Assembly (NCBI GenBank): GCA_003222975.1
Contig: QHXN01000012.1
Span: 1-64,000 of the forward strand
Reading direction: 5' to 3'
Source of the DNA: Acidobacteriota bacterium
GTDB lineage: Bacteria > Acidobacteriota > Blastocatellia > Pyrinomonadales > Pyrinomonadaceae
DNA: 64,000 nucleotides
The notes below the pieces were generated by a model. The model was not told where the DNA came from. It made no database searches and worked only from the letters and a program-made list of their open reading frames with translations. Of this stretch, positions 25,890 to 36,886 are shown piece by piece. The translations under genes and the position numbers were made by a program. Within the stretch, counting starts at the first letter, position 1. Every line of letters starts with the position of its first letter.

Positions 25890-28139
25890 TTATCTAGCGT
25901 CGGGCGGCACGGCTGACTGGTTGCCTTCGAGGTAGCGTTCGAACCAGTAGAGCTGCCAGTTGAGGCTCTCGACCAAATGCTTCGGCTCGCCCGTGCGGGT
26001 GAGGTTGTGGTTCTCGCGGGGGAAGATGACGAGTTCGGACGTGACGCCGAAGTGTTGGAGCGCGCGGAACCACTGCTCGCCCTGTTCGAGTGGCACGCGG
26101 TAGTCGTTGTCCGAGTGCAGGATGAGAATCGGCGTCTTGACGTTTCGCGCGTACTTCAGGGGCGAGCGATCCCAGTAGGTGTCGAACTTGTCGAAGAGGT
26201 AGCCGCCGAAGTCTTCCCTGTGACCGTAGGCCCCGTCGCGCGTGCCCTCGTCGCTGATGAAGTCAACGACGCTGCGCAGCGTGACGGCGGCCTTGAAGAG
26301 TCCCGTGTGGCCGACGATCCAGTTGGTCATGTAGCCGCCGTAAGAGCCGCCCGTGACGCCGAGGCGTTCGCGGTCAACCCAAGGGTACCTTTCGAGCGCG
26401 GCCTCGACGCCGTTCATGATGTCGGTGTAGTCGTTGCCGCCCCACTGGCCCTCTATGCCGCGCTCGAACTTCTGCCCGTAGCCCGTCGAGCCGCGCGGGT
26501 TGCAGTAGAAGACTGCCCAGCCGCGCGCGGCGTAAACCTGGAACTCGTGGAACCAGTCCACGCCGTACTGCCCGGCGGGGCCGCCGTGGACGCTCAAAAT
26601 CATCGGGTACTTCCTGCCCTCCTGCCAGCCGACGGGCTTGACCATGAAGCCGTCAACGTCCCACCCGTCCGCGCCCTTGTAGGTCATGCGCTCAACATCC
26701 GCGAGCTGGAGTTGCGACCACAGACGCGCGTTGAGGTTCGTGAGCCGACGCTCGCCCGCGCCGTCGAGGTCTGCGGTGTAGAGGTCGTCGAGATGTTTGA
26801 AGTCGTTCGAGGCATAAACCATGCGGCGCGCGCGGTCGGCGATGTCAACGGAGCGGACGGCGCGCGCTCCCCTAGTCACCTGCGTGATCTTCCCGTCACC
26901 AGCGTCCACGCGGAAGAGGTGCTGCTCGCCGCGCACGCCGGTCTCGAAGTAGAGGGCGCGGCCACCTTCGGCCCAGGTCAGGTTCGACGGGATGAGGTCG
27001 AGCGAGGGCGAGACGTTGCGCGAGGGCTGGCCTCCGCTCGCGGGCGCGAGGAAGATTTTCGGGTGGTCGGTCTCGTGGAGGCGACCGAGGAAGGCGATCT
27101 GCTTGCCATCGGGCGACCAGCGCGGGCTGTAGTCCTCCTCTTCGTGGTCGGAGATTTTTCGGATGGGGCCGCCGTTGGCGTCAATGACGAAGACGTCCGT
27201 GTTGCGGCTCTCATCGAAGGCGTGCCCCGTGCGGTCGGAGACGAAGGCGACGCGCGTGGAGTCGGGCGACCACTGCGGGTCTGTGTCGTTCCAGTCCTCG
27301 CCGGAGGTTATCTGACGGCCCGCGCCGGTTGCCACGTCAACGACCCAGACGTGGCTGCGCTTGTCGTCGAACCAGCCCGTGTCGTTGAACTTGTACGAGA
27401 GGTGCTTGTAGTGGCGCACGTCGCTCGAAGGCGCTCGCGCGTCGCTCGGCCCCGTCCGGCTCGTCATGACGAGCCGCCTGCCGTCGGGCGACCACTCGAA
27501 GGTGTTTACTCCGTTCTTGAGGTTGGTCACGCGGCGCGCCTCGCCGCCGTCGAGCGAGAGCAGCCAGACCTGCGCGCGCGGCGTCGGCTCGGCTGCGCCC
27601 GCGGTCGTCTGCAAAGCGCTCGGCACGCCGGGCGTCGTCGCCGTGACGTTCGCGGCGGGCGTGACCGAGGCCGTCGGCGGAGAAGTCTGTGGCACAGTCG
27701 CGCTCGGCAGGGCCGGAGAGGCGGGTGAAGGCGTCGGCGTGCCCTGCGACGTGCCCTGCTGTGCGGCTTGTTGAGTTGAGTTGCCGCCGTCCGCCAATGG
27801 GCGCGCGGAGAGGAAGGCGAGGGCGCGACCGTCGGGCGACCAGCGCGGCGAGCTGGAAGACTGCGGGCTGGTCGTGAGCTGGCGCGGCGCGAGGCTTCCG
27901 TCCGTCGCGGCGAGCCAGATTTGCGACTGGCGTCGGTTCTGCCTCTGGTCAATCGTCGTCACGACGTATGCGACGAGCTTACCGTCGGGCGCGAGGCGCG
28001 GGTCGCCCAGGGACTCGAACGCGAAATAGTCTTCCGGCGTGATGCCGCGCCTCTTCCCGTCCTGCGCGCCGGTGCGCGCGAGCGGCGCGAGCAGAAGCAG
28101 TGCAGTCAACGCGGCAGCGAGCCGTTCAGGCTTTCTCAT
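25890..28139 (-). CDS. S9 family peptidase (acylaminoacyl/dipeptidyl peptidase)
   Basis: WD40-like beta-propeller repeats plus catalytic GVTGGSYGGYMTNWIVGHT and C-terminal Asp/His motifs. Confidence 0.93.
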   Translation of the reverse strand: MRKPERLAAALTALLLLAPLARTGAQDGKRRGITPEDYFAFESLGDPRLAPDGKLVAYVVTTIDQRQNRRQSQIWLAATDGSLAPRQLTTSPQSSSSPRWSPDGRALAFLSARPLADGGNSTQQAAQQGTSQGTPTPSPASPALPSATVPQTSPPTASVTPAANVTATTPGVPSALQTTAGAAEPTPRAQVWLLSLDGGEARRVTNLKNGVNTFEWSPDGRRLVMTSRTGPSDARAPSSDVRHYKHLSYKFNDTGWFDDKRSHVWVVDVATGAGRQITSGEDWNDTDPQWSPDSTRVAFVSDRTGHAFDESRNTDVFVIDANGGPIRKISDHEEEDYSPRWSPDGKQIAFLGRLHETDHPKIFLAPASGGQPSRNVSPSLDLIPSNLTWAEGGRALYFETGVRGEQHLFRVDAGDGKITQVTRGARAVRSVDIADRARRMVYASNDFKHLDDLYTADLDGAGERRLTNLNARLWSQLQLADVERMTYKGADGWDVDGFMVKPVGWQEGRKYPMILSVHGGPAGQYGVDWFHEFQVYAARGWAVFYCNPRGSTGYGQKFERGIEGQWGGNDYTDIMNGVEAALERYPWVDRERLGVTGGSYGGYMTNWIVGHTGLFKAAVTLRSVVDFISDEGTRDGAYGHREDFGGYLFDKFDTYWDRSPLKYARNVKTPILILHSDNDYRVPLEQGEQWFRALQHFGVTSELVIFPRENHNLTRTGEPKHLVESLNWQLYWFERYLEGNQSAVPPDAR

Positions 28140-28163
28140 GTTATCTCCTCATCGAACGGGGTT

Positions 28164-28736
28164 TCAGGGAGCTTCTTTCTTAGGTATAGCCCAGAACTTG
28201 AACGTTAAGCCTTCCTCCGGCCTGTCAGCATCATAGTCAACTTCGCGGCGAACCCAGTCGTGTAGATCGTCGAGCACCAACACTAGGCGACGACCGCTGA
28301 CCTTCGGCCCTTCGTCGGACGTGATCGGCTGCCAGCACGACTCGTAGCGTTCCGACTTCGCGTCGCGCTCATGCCAACCGCCGTCGAGCTTGAGCCACAC
28401 GAGGTCGCACTCGATCCCCGCCCCGCACTGTCGGTCGTCCGGCGGCACTTTTGACAGGCCGCACACCTGAAGCACGAGATAGATGAACTCGCCCCTGCGC
28501 GCCAGGAACAGCTCGCTCGCGTCCTCGATGCGCATGGCCTCTATGTGCTTCGACAAATCGAGCACGTGCGCGCGCCCGCGCTCGCGGACTACGACGGCGC
28601 GGCGGCCACTCGTGCGCAAGGCGATCCCGTTTTTGGCGGCGGGGCTTTGCGCGACGGCGGGCTTCCCCGACGCGCCCGTCCACGCGAGGCAGAGGAGGAG
28701 CAGAACGACTGCGGCTTTTCCGTGTGACATCTTCAT
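28164..28736 (-). CDS. Hypothetical secreted protein
   Basis: MKMSHGKAAVVLLLLCLAWTGASGKPAVAQ signal peptide; co-directional between two S9 peptidases. Confidence 0.65.
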   Translation of the reverse strand: MKMSHGKAAVVLLLLCLAWTGASGKPAVAQSPAAKNGIALRTSGRRAVVVRERGRAHVLDLSKHIEAMRIEDASELFLARRGEFIYLVLQVCGLSKVPPDDRQCGAGIECDLVWLKLDGGWHERDAKSERYESCWQPITSDEGPKVSGRRLVLVLDDLHDWVRREVDYDADRPEEGLTFKFWAIPKKEAP

Positions 28737-28747
28737 AGCCTCGGACT

Positions 28748-31510
28748 CTATTGCTTCCTTGAGCCGCGGCGCTTCGGCGTCGCCGCGTCCGCGCCCGCCG
28801 GGGTGGGAGAGCCGGGGCGCAGGTTGTCGTCGAACAGTTTCAAAATGCGCCTGTACTCGTCGGCCCAACTGTCGGCGCGCTCGAAGGTGTGGTCTTCTAC
28901 GGGGTAGGGCGCGACCTGCCAGTTCTCTTTCCTCAGTTCGATCAGGCGCTCGACGAGGCGCACCGTGTCCTGGAAGTTGACGTTCGTGTCCACCATGCCG
29001 TGGCAGATGAGGAGCGCGCCCTTGAGGCCGCCGGCGAAGTAGAGGGGCGAGCTTTGGCGGTAGGCCACGGGGTCGTCCTGCGGGTCGTTGAGGATGTTCG
29101 AGGTGTAAGGGTGGTTGTAGTGCGCCCAGTCGGTGACGGGCCGGAGCGCCGCGCCCGCGGCGAAGATGTCGGGCGTGGTGAACATCGCCATCAAGGTCAT
29201 GAAGCCGCCGTAAGAGCCGCCGTAGATGCCGACGCGGCGCGGGTCAACGCCGTGCTCGCCCACGAGGTAGCGCACGGCGTCAACGTGGTCGTCCAGGTCT
29301 TTTCCGCCCATGTGTCGGTAGATGCCCGTGCGCCAGTCGCGCCCGTAGCCGGCGCTGCCGCGGTAGTCAATGCTCAGCACCGTGATGCCGCGCTCCATCA
29401 GGAGGTGCTGGAACATGTACTCGCGGTAGTAGCTCGACCACCACTTCGTCACGTCCTGGAGGTAGCCCGCGCCGTGTACGAAGAGGACGGCGGGGCCGCC
29501 GCGCTTGAAATTCGCGGGCTTGTAGAGTCGCCCGTACACGGTCGCGCCATCGCGCGCGCGGAAGCTGACGATGGGCGGGTCAATCCATTCGTAGGTGAAG
29601 AATTCAGGCGTGGGCGAGGTCGTCACCTGTTTGACATCCGGCGTTTGCGCGTTCGTCGCCTGCGCGCTCGCCGAAGTCGTCGAAGCCGAAGTTGTTGAAG
29701 TGGCCGGGCGGTTCGGTTGAAGATAAAGCTCCGGCGGTCGGTTGCTGTAGGAGCGGACGACGGCGAGCATGTTTTCGTCAGGCGACACGTCCGCCTGGTT
29801 GCTGCCGGGCATCGTCGTCAGGCGCGTGCGCGCGCCGCCGTCCAAGGGCATCGAGTAGAGGTGGCGCTCGAAGAGGCTGCCCTCGCTCGAAGTGAAATAG
29901 AACCTCGTCTTGTCCGCGGAGAGCCGAACGTCGGAGACCTCGAACTGCCCGCGCGTCAACTGCACGGGTTCGCCGCCGTCCGTGTTGATGGTGTAGAGGT
30001 GCGCCCAGCCGTCGCGCTCCGCGACGAAGTAGGCGCGGCGGTTGTCGGGCAGCCAGCCCAGGGTGAACGAGCCGGGGCCGCCGACCCACGCGTCGTCGTG
30101 AACGCGCGCGAGCACACGCGTCTTCGCGGTCAAAGGGTCGAGCGACATGATCCAGCGATCCTTGTTGTCCGCCGCGCGCGCCAACAGAACGGCGCGCGCG
30201 CCGTCTTCAGACCACTGGAGCTGGAAGAGCTGCACGTCGCGGTCGCGCAGGGCCGGCGCGCCCGCCTCGGTCTGCTGCCCTTGCGCGCGCGGCGGCGCTT
30301 GCTGCCCCTGCTGCGTTTGCCCGCCCGTCTGCTGTTGTCCCGTCTGCTGCTGAGACTGGCCGCCGAGCTGCTGAGTTTGTTGACCTGTCTGCTGTGCCTG
30401 CTGCGTCTGGTTCTCGACGCCGCGCTCGCGCTGTGCTGCCTCGGTCGTGTTCTGCTCGGTGCGCGTCTGCACGCGCGGCGCGACCTCGGCGCGCTGTAGG
30501 CCCGTCTCGACCCACTTGACCTCGCCGGTCGCCACGGAGACGAGGCCCAGGCGCGTGCGTCCCTGCATGTCTCCGACCTTCGTGCGGCCCTGTATCTCTT
30601 CGGTGTAGCCGGACTCGGTGACGAAGTTCGGGACGATTGTGTTCTTGCCCGCCGACGGCTCGCTCACGGTGGCGACGACGTATGAGCCGTCCGGCGAAAG
30701 CTGTAGGCTCGTCACGGCCTGGCCCGCGGGGAGCGTGAAGGGGCGTCGGCGGTCGCGCGTGCGCCGCTCACGCTCCTGCTCCTCGCGCTGCTCGGCGCGC
30801 TCGCGCACGGCTTCGATGAGCTGCCGCTCCTCTTTGCGCACGAACTCCTGGCTCTCGCTCCCGCCTCCTCCTCCGCCACCGCCGCGCGCGCCGCCCGCGC
30901 CCAGCGCGCCCGCGCCAGTGCTACCGCGCGACGGCGGCGCTTCAACGCCGCCGCCCACTCGTATGTCCGTCAACTGTTCGAGCGAGCCGCCGTCGAGCGA
31001 CATCACGTAGAGGTTCGACTGGCGCGTGAAGAAGACGTGGCGCTGGTCGCGCGTGAAGTGCGCGTTCGACTCTACGTCCATGGTGCGCGTCAACTGCCTG
31101 CGCTCGCCCTTCGCGTGGTCGTAGAGAAAGAGGTCGCCGTCTTCGGTGAAGACCGTCAACGTCTTGTCCTTCGACAACTCGCCCGCCGGGGGCGGCGCTT
31201 GCCTCGCCTCGTCGTCGGTGAGCTTGCGAAGGCCCGTGCCGTCGCTGCTGACGACGTACAAGCTCGCCTCCTTCAGACGCGGCTCGCCCGCGCGCTTCCA
31301 GCGGAAGAAGATGCGGCGGCTGTCCTGCGACCAGTAAACGCCCGTCGGCGGGTAGCCGACGAGGTCAGGCCCGCGCATGATGCTGTCAACGCTCAGCTCG
31401 AACTTCTTCGCCGGCGTCTGCTGTTGCTGCTGCGCGGGCGCACGCGGGACGAGCACCGCGGCGAGAAGCGCGCACGACACGAGGGCGCGGCGGAAGCTGT
31501 GTCCTTTCAT
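28748..31510 (-). CDS. S9 family peptidase (DPP-IV-like) with Gln-rich insertion
   Basis: RVGIYGGSYGGFMTLMAMFTTPDIFAAGAALRPVTDW; propeller repeats; poly-Q/G insertion. Confidence 0.92.
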   Translation of the reverse strand: MKGHSFRRALVSCALLAAVLVPRAPAQQQQQTPAKKFELSVDSIMRGPDLVGYPPTGVYWSQDSRRIFFRWKRAGEPRLKEASLYVVSSDGTGLRKLTDDEARQAPPPAGELSKDKTLTVFTEDGDLFLYDHAKGERRQLTRTMDVESNAHFTRDQRHVFFTRQSNLYVMSLDGGSLEQLTDIRVGGGVEAPPSRGSTGAGALGAGGARGGGGGGGGSESQEFVRKEERQLIEAVRERAEQREEQERERRTRDRRRPFTLPAGQAVTSLQLSPDGSYVVATVSEPSAGKNTIVPNFVTESGYTEEIQGRTKVGDMQGRTRLGLVSVATGEVKWVETGLQRAEVAPRVQTRTEQNTTEAAQRERGVENQTQQAQQTGQQTQQLGGQSQQQTGQQQTGGQTQQGQQAPPRAQGQQTEAGAPALRDRDVQLFQLQWSEDGARAVLLARAADNKDRWIMSLDPLTAKTRVLARVHDDAWVGGPGSFTLGWLPDNRRAYFVAERDGWAHLYTINTDGGEPVQLTRGQFEVSDVRLSADKTRFYFTSSEGSLFERHLYSMPLDGGARTRLTTMPGSNQADVSPDENMLAVVRSYSNRPPELYLQPNRPATSTTSASTTSASAQATNAQTPDVKQVTTSPTPEFFTYEWIDPPIVSFRARDGATVYGRLYKPANFKRGGPAVLFVHGAGYLQDVTKWWSSYYREYMFQHLLMERGITVLSIDYRGSAGYGRDWRTGIYRHMGGKDLDDHVDAVRYLVGEHGVDPRRVGIYGGSYGGFMTLMAMFTTPDIFAAGAALRPVTDWAHYNHPYTSNILNDPQDDPVAYRQSSPLYFAGGLKGALLICHGMVDTNVNFQDTVRLVERLIELRKENWQVAPYPVEDHTFERADSWADEYRRILKLFDDNLRPGSPTPAGADAATPKRRGSRKQ

Positions 31511-31671
31511 CTGAGTCCTCTCGGTTGGGGGTTGCGGCGTCGGCCTCCGACGGCGGGGCGCGAGTAGCGCGCGCGCGTCGTGCGCCGCGCGGCGTTATAA
31601 TCGAGCGCCGGGAAGACGCGACAGCTAAAGCTGTGTGACACGCCGAAGAATTTTTCGGGGAGACTTTAAAG

Positions 31672-31851
31672 GTGAACGAGCGGCGAGATGATACAACAAA
31701 ACCCGCGGACGAGTCGCGCCCCGCGCGCGCGCCCGGCGGCTACTACTACGACGACGCCACCGGCTACGAGATTTATGAACCAGAGGATGAAGAAGAGGGA
31801 GACCCCAAAGAGGAAGACTCCGGGGTGAGAGACGAAGGCGGTAGTGCCTGA
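31672..31851 (+). CDS. Small acidic Tyr-rich protein, 59 aa, GTG start (not in ORF track)
   Basis: (M)NERRDDTTKPADESRPARAPGGYYYDDATGYEIYEPEDEEEGDPKEEDSGVRDEGGSA*; upstream GGGGAGA. Confidence 0.55.
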   Translation: MNERRDDTTKPADESRPARAPGGYYYDDATGYEIYEPEDEEEGDPKEEDSGVRDEGGSA

Positions 31852-31898
31852 AGCCGCGCGCCCTCGCCTCCGTTGCGACGAGCGGCGCGGTCGGGCGA

Positions 31899-32111
31899 TC
31901 AACGCCTCCCGCGTCTCAGGCTCAGCCTGCGCCTGTCCGAGAGCGTGTAGGTATCGCGCTTGCGCTGCTCGCCGTAGTATTCACTGTCCTCGTAGCGCGG
32001 GCAGTCGCAGCGCTCGCCGCCCTCGCGCGCGAACGAACACCCGCCCGCAATCGTGTGGTACTCGTGCAGGTGGCCGCAGTTCCAACAGACACTATCGTTC
32101 ACGTCGCTCAC
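31899..32111 (-). CDS. Small Cys-rich (zinc-ribbon-like) protein
   Basis: VCWNCGHLHEYHTIAGGCSFAREGGERCDCPRYEDSEYYGEQ; GTG start inferred. Confidence 0.55.
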   Translation of the reverse strand: MSDVNDSVCWNCGHLHEYHTIAGGCSFAREGGERCDCPRYEDSEYYGEQRKRDTYTLSDRRRLSLRRGRR

Positions 32112-32176
32112 CCTCAAAATGTTTTCAGAACTTTCGAGCGCAAAATATGGCAGCCCCCGGCGGCTGTCAAGGCGGC

Positions 32177-33988
<1,812 letters not shown>

Positions 33989-33994
33989 AAAAGC

Positions 33995-34136
33995 GGTAAA
34001 AGCAGTGCCGGGTGACGAGCTAAAGACCGCACTGCCTCGCCGTCCGGTCTCATCTATTGAGAACTTGATTGAAAAAGGATTCTAACTTGTCACCCGTCAC
34101 TTGTCACTCGTCACTGCTTTCGTACTCTTGAGCGCG
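33995..34136. repeat. Heptad-arm locus K (degenerate left arm)
   Basis: Right arm GTCACCC GTCACTT GTCACTC GTCACTG; left AAAGCAGTGCCGGGTGACGAGC; encodes the C-terminus and stop of trmL. Confidence 0.75.
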
Positions 34137-34582
34137 CCCGTCTGCCGGAGCGCCTCGTAGAGCACGACGGCGACCGAGGTGGCGAGGTTGAGGCTGCGCA
34201 CCCTGGGGTTCGGCATCGGGATGGTCACGCGGCGCTCCGTGTTTTCGCGCAGCAACTCTTCGGGCAGGCCCCGCGACTCGCCCCCGAAGACGAGGCAGTC
34301 GTCTTCGGTGAAAGTCCAGTCCGCGTAAGACACGCCGCCCTTCGTCGTCAGATAGACGAAGCGCGCGCCGGGCAGCGCCTCGCCGAGCGCTTCGAGGTCG
34401 CGGTGGCGGTGAAGCTCGACCTCCGGCCAGTAGTCGAGGCCGGCGCGGCGAACCGCGCGCTCGTCCATGCGGAAGCCCGTCACGCCGACGACGTGCAGGG
34501 GCGTGCGCGTCGCCGCGCAGAGGCGCGCGACGTTGCCCGTGTTCGGCGGTATCTCAGGCTCGACCAGCGCGACGCGAAGCAT
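34097..34582 (-). CDS. trmL: tRNA (cytidine(34)-2'-O)-methyltransferase, SPOUT family
   Basis: MLRVALVEPEIPPNTGNVARLCAATRTPLHVVGVTGFRMDERAVRRAGLDYW; LVFGGESRGLPEELL; IPMPNPRVRSLNLATSVAVVLYEALRQ. Confidence 0.95.
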   Translation of the reverse strand: MLRVALVEPEIPPNTGNVARLCAATRTPLHVVGVTGFRMDERAVRRAGLDYWPEVELHRHRDLEALGEALPGARFVYLTTKGGVSYADWTFTEDDCLVFGGESRGLPEELLRENTERRVTIPMPNPRVRSLNLATSVAVVLYEALRQTGALKSTKAVTSDK

Positions 34583-34586
34583 AAAA

Positions 34587-34733
34587 AGCACTCAGCAATC
34601 AGCTTAAATCAACGGCTGCGAAGTCGCTATCATTCTCGGCGATTGAATTCTGCGAGGCAAGGGCGTAGCGCGTGGACATGGGCGTGTGGAGAGAGGGCCG
34701 GGCTGATAGCTGAGTGCTGAATGCTGAGTGCTA
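34587..34733. repeat. Heptad-arm hairpin locus L
   Basis: Left AGCACTCAGCAATCAGCT; right GCTGATAGCTGAGTGCTGAATGCTGAGTGCTA; units AGCACTC/AGCATTC. Confidence 0.75.
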
Positions 34734-34742
34734 AAATAATTT

Positions 34743-34773
34743 GGACGGCGCGCATCGTGTGCGAACGCCGTCC
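34743..34773 (-). terminator. Putative terminator of the AKKGG small gene
   Basis: GGACGGCG...CGCCGTCC perfect 8-nt stem; AAATTATTTT follows on the minus strand. Confidence 0.55.
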
Positions 34774-34845
34774 AGTTTGAGCGCCCTCGCGGGCGAAGAG
34801 TGTTGTGTGCGCTGTTGAAGGTTGCGCGTACTTCCCCTGGCTAGA

Positions 34846-34950
34846 CTATCTCTTCTTCGAGCCGCCCTTCTTGGCTCCGCCCTTTTTGGCTCCGCCCTTT
34901 TTGGCTCCGCCTTTTTTCGCTCCGCCTTTTGCTGCTTTCTTAGTTGCCAT
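34846..34950 (-). CDS. 34-aa Lys/Gly-rich pentapeptide-repeat basic protein (histone-H1-tail-like; not in ORF track)
   Basis: MATKKAAKGGAKKGGAKKGGAKKGGAKKGGSKKR*; upstream AAAAGGAG SD; consensus promoter at 35063-35091. Confidence 0.85.
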   Translation of the reverse strand: MATKKAAKGGAKKGGAKKGGAKKGGAKKGGSKKR

Positions 34951-35062
34951 AAGCTGTAGCTGCTCCTTTTCTGTTTTCTGCTGTTGGGTTGTTGCTCACC
35001 ACAAGATGCTGCGTTGCTTTTTCTCTTGTGGCCTAGGTTGAATCGCGCACAACATATTGAGA

Positions 35063-35091
35063 TTTATAAACAGATTAAAAAAAGATGTCAA
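35063..35091 (-). promoter_or_regulatory. Sigma70-type promoter for the AKKGG gene
   Basis: Minus strand TTGACA-17 nt-TATAAA (plus strand TTTATA 35063-35068, TGTCAA 35086-35091). Confidence 0.8.
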
Positions 35092-35219
35092 CAACTTAAT
35101 TCACTCGCGGGCAAAAAAAATTTCGTGCGGCGGCGAACGTGTCGCTCGTCGCCGCGCGCGATGTGTCGTTCAAAGGAGTCGTGATGATGCGAAGTCGTGC
35201 GCGAAACGCGCGCGGGAGA

Positions 35220-35858
35220 TCACCTGTAGAAGGGTGTGAAGACCCAGCCGCTGTGGCGTTCGATGCCGTAGTAGGTGACGACCGACTCGCGCCGGCTGCG
35301 ACTGGCGACGCCGACGAACGGCCCTGTGCTCGTGAGCGAGTCGTCATCGGCTCCGGACGAGTCCTCGACGCTCTCTATGTCAAGGACGCCGGTGACGCGC
35401 GGCATCCGCGCGACCTGCGCGAGGGCCTGGTCGGTGGTCGGCGGCGGGAGGTGGCCGTCCGTGTACCTGGTCAGCTCCTGGATGAAGCCGATCATCGCGC
35501 GGTCGTTGACTTTGATGAGACGCCACTCGCCGCTCTCGCTGAGCGGGTCGCGCGCGGCGCTGGCGCGCAGCACCTGGACGTTCTTCGTCCCGACGGGTGC
35601 CCCCTTCTGCAACTCCTCCATCGAGGTGGGCAGGCGGCGCGCGTAGTGCACGTAGGCGCGTATGGCCTCGGCGACCTCCTCGCCGCGGGCGATGGCCTCC
35701 AGCTCGCGCTCGCGCCGCGACTGCTGCTGGAGGCTCGGCGCGGCGGCCATCATCGTGATCATGAGCACGGTCATCAGCGCGAGCAGGGCGACGAGCGAGT
35801 AGCCGCGCTCGCCGCGGCGCGTCGTCGTGTCGGACTCTTGTGATGTGTGCGTCGTCAT
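35220..35858 (-). CDS. Type IV pilus/T2SS pseudopilin-like protein
   Basis: GERGYSLVALLALMTVLMITMMAAAPSLQQQSRRERELEAIARGEEVAEAIRAY resembles the GspG/H N-terminal helix. Confidence 0.75.
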   Translation of the reverse strand: MTTHTSQESDTTTRRGERGYSLVALLALMTVLMITMMAAAPSLQQQSRRERELEAIARGEEVAEAIRAYVHYARRLPTSMEELQKGAPVGTKNVQVLRASAARDPLSESGEWRLIKVNDRAMIGFIQELTRYTDGHLPPPTTDQALAQVARMPRVTGVLDIESVEDSSGADDDSLTSTGPFVGVASRSRRESVVTYYGIERHSGWVFTPFYR

Positions 35859-35904
35859 CTCAAGCTCGCCCGCGGCCCTGGTGCCGCTCCGGGGCCGCGC
35901 GCAG

Positions 35905-36825
35905 TCATGGCTCCTCATCCGACACGGAGGGCGGCGGCTGGATCGAGCCGGGGACGCGCCCCGGCGTGCCCGTGCTCGCGGAGACGAAGGGCATCGTGTG
36001 TTTGATGTTCAAGTCCTTGTCCACCACCTCCACGCCGCGCTCGGAGATTTCGGTGACGCGGAAGCGCCCCTCGACGATATCGCCCTCGCGCACGCTGTAG
36101 AGTTCGCCCTTCTGGTCTTTGAGGACGGCGGTGTTCGAGTGCTGGCGCTTGAGGAGGCCGACGTAGGTGTAGGTCGGCGCGGGCGGCTGCATGACGTTGA
36201 GCGCCGTCGGGTTCGAGTAGAGCTTGTTGTCGGGCGTGCGCACGACGACCTGTCGCTGCCCCGGATTGGCGATGGCCGAGGCGGGCACGGTGGCCGTGAG
36301 CTGCTGGACGCTGCGGTACTGCGTCGGCAGTTCCTGGCCGTCCACGTAGACGCGGTCGGCGGGGCCGAACTTGTCGCCGGCGACCTGGAGCGTGAAGCCT
36401 GCGGTGCGCGCGAAGACGCTCTGCGGCGCGAGCGAGGCGAGGATGATTGGCGGAGTCGGGGTCGGCGTGGGCGGCGGCGTCGCCGCGCCCGCCGCGTTCG
36501 GCGTCGGAGTCGGCTTGACGTAGAAGGCGAAGATGTTGCGCCCGGCCTCGGAGCCTTCGACGAACTCAGGACAACAACTGACGGGCGTCATCATGATAAG
36601 AGGATCGTCCGGCGTGTCGGTCGTCGCGGCCTGGTTTGGCTGCGACGGGTTTTGCCTGCTCGCCTGCTGTCTGCGGGTGTTGCTGTTCGTGTTCGCCGTC
36701 GGCTTGTCCGGCCCGGAAGAGCCGAAGAGCATGCGGACGACGAAGATGAGGGCGATGAGCGGCAGCACGAGGGCCGCGAGCATCTTGTTGCGTTCCGCAG
36801 GTGTCTTTCCTTCGAACAGGGCCAT
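35905..36825 (-). CDS. PilP-like/IPT-domain pilus assembly-associated protein
   Basis: Single N-terminal TM, Pro/Thr linker, TIG-like ILASLAPQSVFARTAGFTLQVAGDKFGPADRVYVDGQ and C-terminal GELYSVREGDIVEGRFRVTEISERGVEVVD. Confidence 0.65.
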   Translation of the reverse strand: MALFEGKTPAERNKMLAALVLPLIALIFVVRMLFGSSGPDKPTANTNSNTRRQQASRQNPSQPNQAATTDTPDDPLIMMTPVSCCPEFVEGSEAGRNIFAFYVKPTPTPNAAGAATPPPTPTPTPPIILASLAPQSVFARTAGFTLQVAGDKFGPADRVYVDGQELPTQYRSVQQLTATVPASAIANPGQRQVVVRTPDNKLYSNPTALNVMQPPAPTYTYVGLLKRQHSNTAVLKDQKGELYSVREGDIVEGRFRVTEISERGVEVVDKDLNIKHTMPFVSASTGTPGRVPGSIQPPPSVSDEEP

Positions 36826-36886
36826 GAATCTCAACTCGCTATCGCCGTCGCCGCGGCGACCGGGCAAAACGTCTCGCGCCGAGGCT

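Noticed and set aside
34805-35041. ORF with PPFLAPPFLAPPF repeats on the plus strand
   Set aside because: Antisense of the AKKGG gene, which has its own SD, promoter and terminator on the minus strand
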